Below, in pieces: positions 5,458 through 7,234 of a DNA stretch of 7,234 nucleotides. The stretch lies in the NCBI GenBank assembly GCA_017444705.1, contig JAFSWA010000038.1:1-7234 (forward strand), read 5' to 3'. The notes under the pieces are model-generated. The model saw nothing but the letters and a program-made list of their open reading frames with translations, did not search any database and had not been told where the DNA came from. Positions within the stretch are counted from its first letter, which is position 1, and every line of letters begins with the position of its first letter. The translations under genes were made by a program, and so were the position numbers. This DNA is from a bacterium (GTDB lineage Bacteria > Cyanobacteriota > Vampirovibrionia > Gastranaerophilales > Gastranaerophilaceae).

Positions 5458-7194
5458 TTACATTTTCTCCGGTGCCGAAATTCCGAGTATTGAAAGTCCG
5501 GATTTTATTACTGTTACTATCGCTTTAATAAGAGCTACTCTTGATTTCATCAAATCTTTATCCTCTACAATTACTCTTGAAACAGCATAGAATGAATGAA
5601 ATTCTCCTGCCAATTCCTGCAAATATTTACACAACATATAAGGAGTTCTGTTTTTTGCCGCTGTCTCAATTATGTGTTTATATTCTTCTATTTTTAAAAT
5701 AAGTTTTCTTGTAGCCTCATTTGCTCTTTCGTCATTCCACAGTGCAGACAAATCAAAATTTTCATTAACCGAATCAAATTCTTCTCGATTCATCGGTGCA
5801 GGGGAAATCACATTCGTTTCTCTGTCAATTTGTTCCTTTAAAACATTTCTCAAAATTGAACAAGCCCTTGCGTGAGCATACTGAACGTAAAAAACAGGGT
5901 TATCGTCTGTTTTTGATTTTGCAAGCTCAACATCAAAATCAAGTGTAGTATCTATTGACCGCATAATCATCCAATATCTTGTTGCATCAACACCGACTTC
6001 ATCTATCAAATCTTCAAGAGTAATCATTTTTGAACGTGTACCCATTCTGACTTGTTCATTGTCAATAACAAGATTAACGAGCTGTCCCAAAAGAACCTCA
6101 AATTTACTTGAATCATGTCCGAGTGCATCAATAGCGGCTTTCATTCTGGGAATATAGCCGTGATGATCCGCACCCCAAATATCAATAAGCCTGTCAAATC
6201 CTCTTTCAAATTTGTCATAGTGATATGCAATATCTGCTGTCAAATAGGTATTTGACCCGTCTGCCTTTTTTACGACTCTGTCTTGGTCATCAGTGTATTT
6301 TGTGGATTTAAACCAAGTTGCCCCGTCTTTTTCGTATAACAGATTAAGCTCTCTCAGTTTATTAATACATCTTTCTACTTTACCCGATTTATGAAGTGTG
6401 AGTTCGCTAAAATATGTATCGAAATGAACATTAAAGTTTTCAAGCAATTTTTTTTGAATTGAAAGCATCTCATTTCTTGCAAATCCACTCAACATAGAAA
6501 TCATATCATCACTTATATCAACATTCATTTTCTTTGCAATTTCATAGTTTTGTTCAACAAACTTCTTTGCTGTTGCAATCAGATAATCACCCGTATAGAA
6601 ATCTTTTCTTTCGGTTTCGTCTTTCGGAAAATCAACTTGAAATCCAAGCTCCTGCAATACTCTTATATGAAGAGATTTACCGAGTTTATTTATCTGATTT
6701 CCGGCATCATTAATATAAAATTCCTGAGAGGTAACATAGCCGGCAAAATCCATAAGATTTGCCAAACTTGACCCCATAGCAGCCCATCTGCCATGTCCGA
6801 TATGCAAAGGTCCTGTCGGATTAGCACTGACATACTCAATTAAAACCTTTTCGCCGTTACCGATATTTGAACTTGCGTATTTTTCCTGTTTTTCAAGCAC
6901 TTCTTTTATCACGGAATTTAAAATATCCGAACCTGTCTTGAAGTTCAAAAATCCGCCGACTACAGTAACTTCAAAATCTTTTGCATTTATATTATCCGCT
7001 ATTTTTTGTGCAATAAGAGGCGGAGCCATCTTCAAAACTCTTGCCAAAGAAGAAACATTCACCGCAAAATCCCCAAAATCTCTGTTTTTAGGAATTTCGC
7101 AATTTAATTTTATATCGTCAAAATTAACCAAAGATACAAATTCTGAATTTTTCAACCCCTCTGTAACTTTATTTTCAAAATATTTTCTTAACAT
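5458..7194 (-). CDS. argS: Arginyl-tRNA synthetase (class I)
   Basis: Charges tRNA-Arg with arginine in the cytoplasm. It is 578 residues, a normal bacterial ArgRS length. In order: an N-terminal tRNA-recognition domain (about 1-90, with the conserved NRDFGDFAVN stretch near 37-46), then the class I catalytic domain with SANPTGPLHIGHGR at 123-136 (HIGH at 131-134) and GADHHGYIPRM at 341-351. The KMSKS-like loop is the degenerate form common in ArgRS (RMGTRSKM, 383-390), followed by TLEDLIDEVGVDATRYWM. The C-terminal DALR anticodon-binding domain spans about 435-578 and ends in the family's usual SAPEKM. The ATG at 7194 is preceded by AGAAAGG at 7207-7201 with a 6-base spacer, and the first residues fit the family N-terminus. 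It is complete. The downstream membrane-protein gene begins one base after its stop, so the two are probably co-transcribed. Identification is secure. Confidence 0.98.
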   Translation of the reverse strand: MLRKYFENKVTEGLKNSEFVSLVNFDDIKLNCEIPKNRDFGDFAVNVSSLARVLKMAPPLIAQKIADNINAKDFEVTVVGGFLNFKTGSDILNSVIKEVLEKQEKYASSNIGNGEKVLIEYVSANPTGPLHIGHGRWAAMGSSLANLMDFAGYVTSQEFYINDAGNQINKLGKSLHIRVLQELGFQVDFPKDETERKDFYTGDYLIATAKKFVEQNYEIAKKMNVDISDDMISMLSGFARNEMLSIQKKLLENFNVHFDTYFSELTLHKSGKVERCINKLRELNLLYEKDGATWFKSTKYTDDQDRVVKKADGSNTYLTADIAYHYDKFERGFDRLIDIWGADHHGYIPRMKAAIDALGHDSSKFEVLLGQLVNLVIDNEQVRMGTRSKMITLEDLIDEVGVDATRYWMIMRSIDTTLDFDVELAKSKTDDNPVFYVQYAHARACSILRNVLKEQIDRETNVISPAPMNREEFDSVNENFDLSALWNDERANEATRKLILKIEEYKHIIETAAKNRTPYMLCKYLQELAGEFHSFYAVSRVIVEDKDLMKSRVALIKAIVTVIKSGLSILGISAPEKM

Positions 7195-7234
7195 AATTAT
7201 CCTTTCTCATAAAATTATAAAATAAAAAAATAAA

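Noticed and set aside
4416..5520. Manganese (yybP-ykoY) riboswitch for the TerC-like gene
   Set aside because: Such riboswitches often precede TerC-family genes, but here the gene starts one base after argS, leaving no room for a leader.
7214..7219. TATAAT on the minus strand upstream of argS
   Set aside because: A start about seven bases downstream would fall on the AGAAAGG ribosome binding site itself, and a -35 box would lie outside the window. The region is nearly pure A/T, so the match may be chance.

Overview
This is an AT-rich bacterial window with seven complete genes, all read from the minus strand, so transcription runs from high to low coordinates. The organism cannot be fixed from the sequence. 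The low GC, strong AGGAGG-type ribosome binding sites, standard stops and gene families (UPF0237/UPF0210 pair, DUF475 TerC-like protein, CpaE-like ATPase) fit an anaerobic gut-type bacterium, such as a Clostridia-like Firmicute or a Gastranaerophilales/Melainabacteria member. This placement is an inference.

Region by region, in transcription order. First come argS (arginyl-tRNA synthetase, 7194-5458) and, one base after its stop, a polytopic DUF475/TerC-superfamily membrane protein (5456-4413). An 86-base gap follows (4412-4327). It holds a convincing extended -10 promoter and opens a second, tightly packed transcription unit: an ACT-domain protein (UPF0237), its usual partner PFL/UPF0210 protein (DUF711-like), a dCMP deaminase, a CpaE/TadZ-like receiver + ParA-type ATPase, and a 315-residue protein. 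Gaps in this unit are 9, 8, 3 and 3 bases, and most ribosome binding sites sit on or inside the end of the preceding gene, so translational coupling is likely. The last 139 bases hold GC-rich inverted repeats and, at 21-1, the apparent first codons of a further minus-strand gene that leaves the window.

The most interesting item is the 315-residue protein (1087-140). Between about residues 31 and 212 it aligns without gaps, over its key segments, to the C-terminal motor domain of CpaF/VirB11-type secretion ATPases. Every nucleotide-handling motif is destroyed: the P-loop lysine is Thr, the Walker B glutamate is Asp, and the His-box histidine is Asn. The N-terminal CpaF domain is absent, and a highly basic tail of about 100 residues has been added. 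It is therefore read as a CpaF-derived pseudo-ATPase. It lies in the same reading frame as the CpaE-like gene, with a single TAA and one sense codon between them, and starts with TTG.

Working together: argS and the first genes are housekeeping. The CpaE-like ATPase and pseudo-CpaF look like a two-component localisation or scaffold module derived from a Tad/Flp pilus system, riding in an operon with metabolic genes. No other tad genes are visible here.
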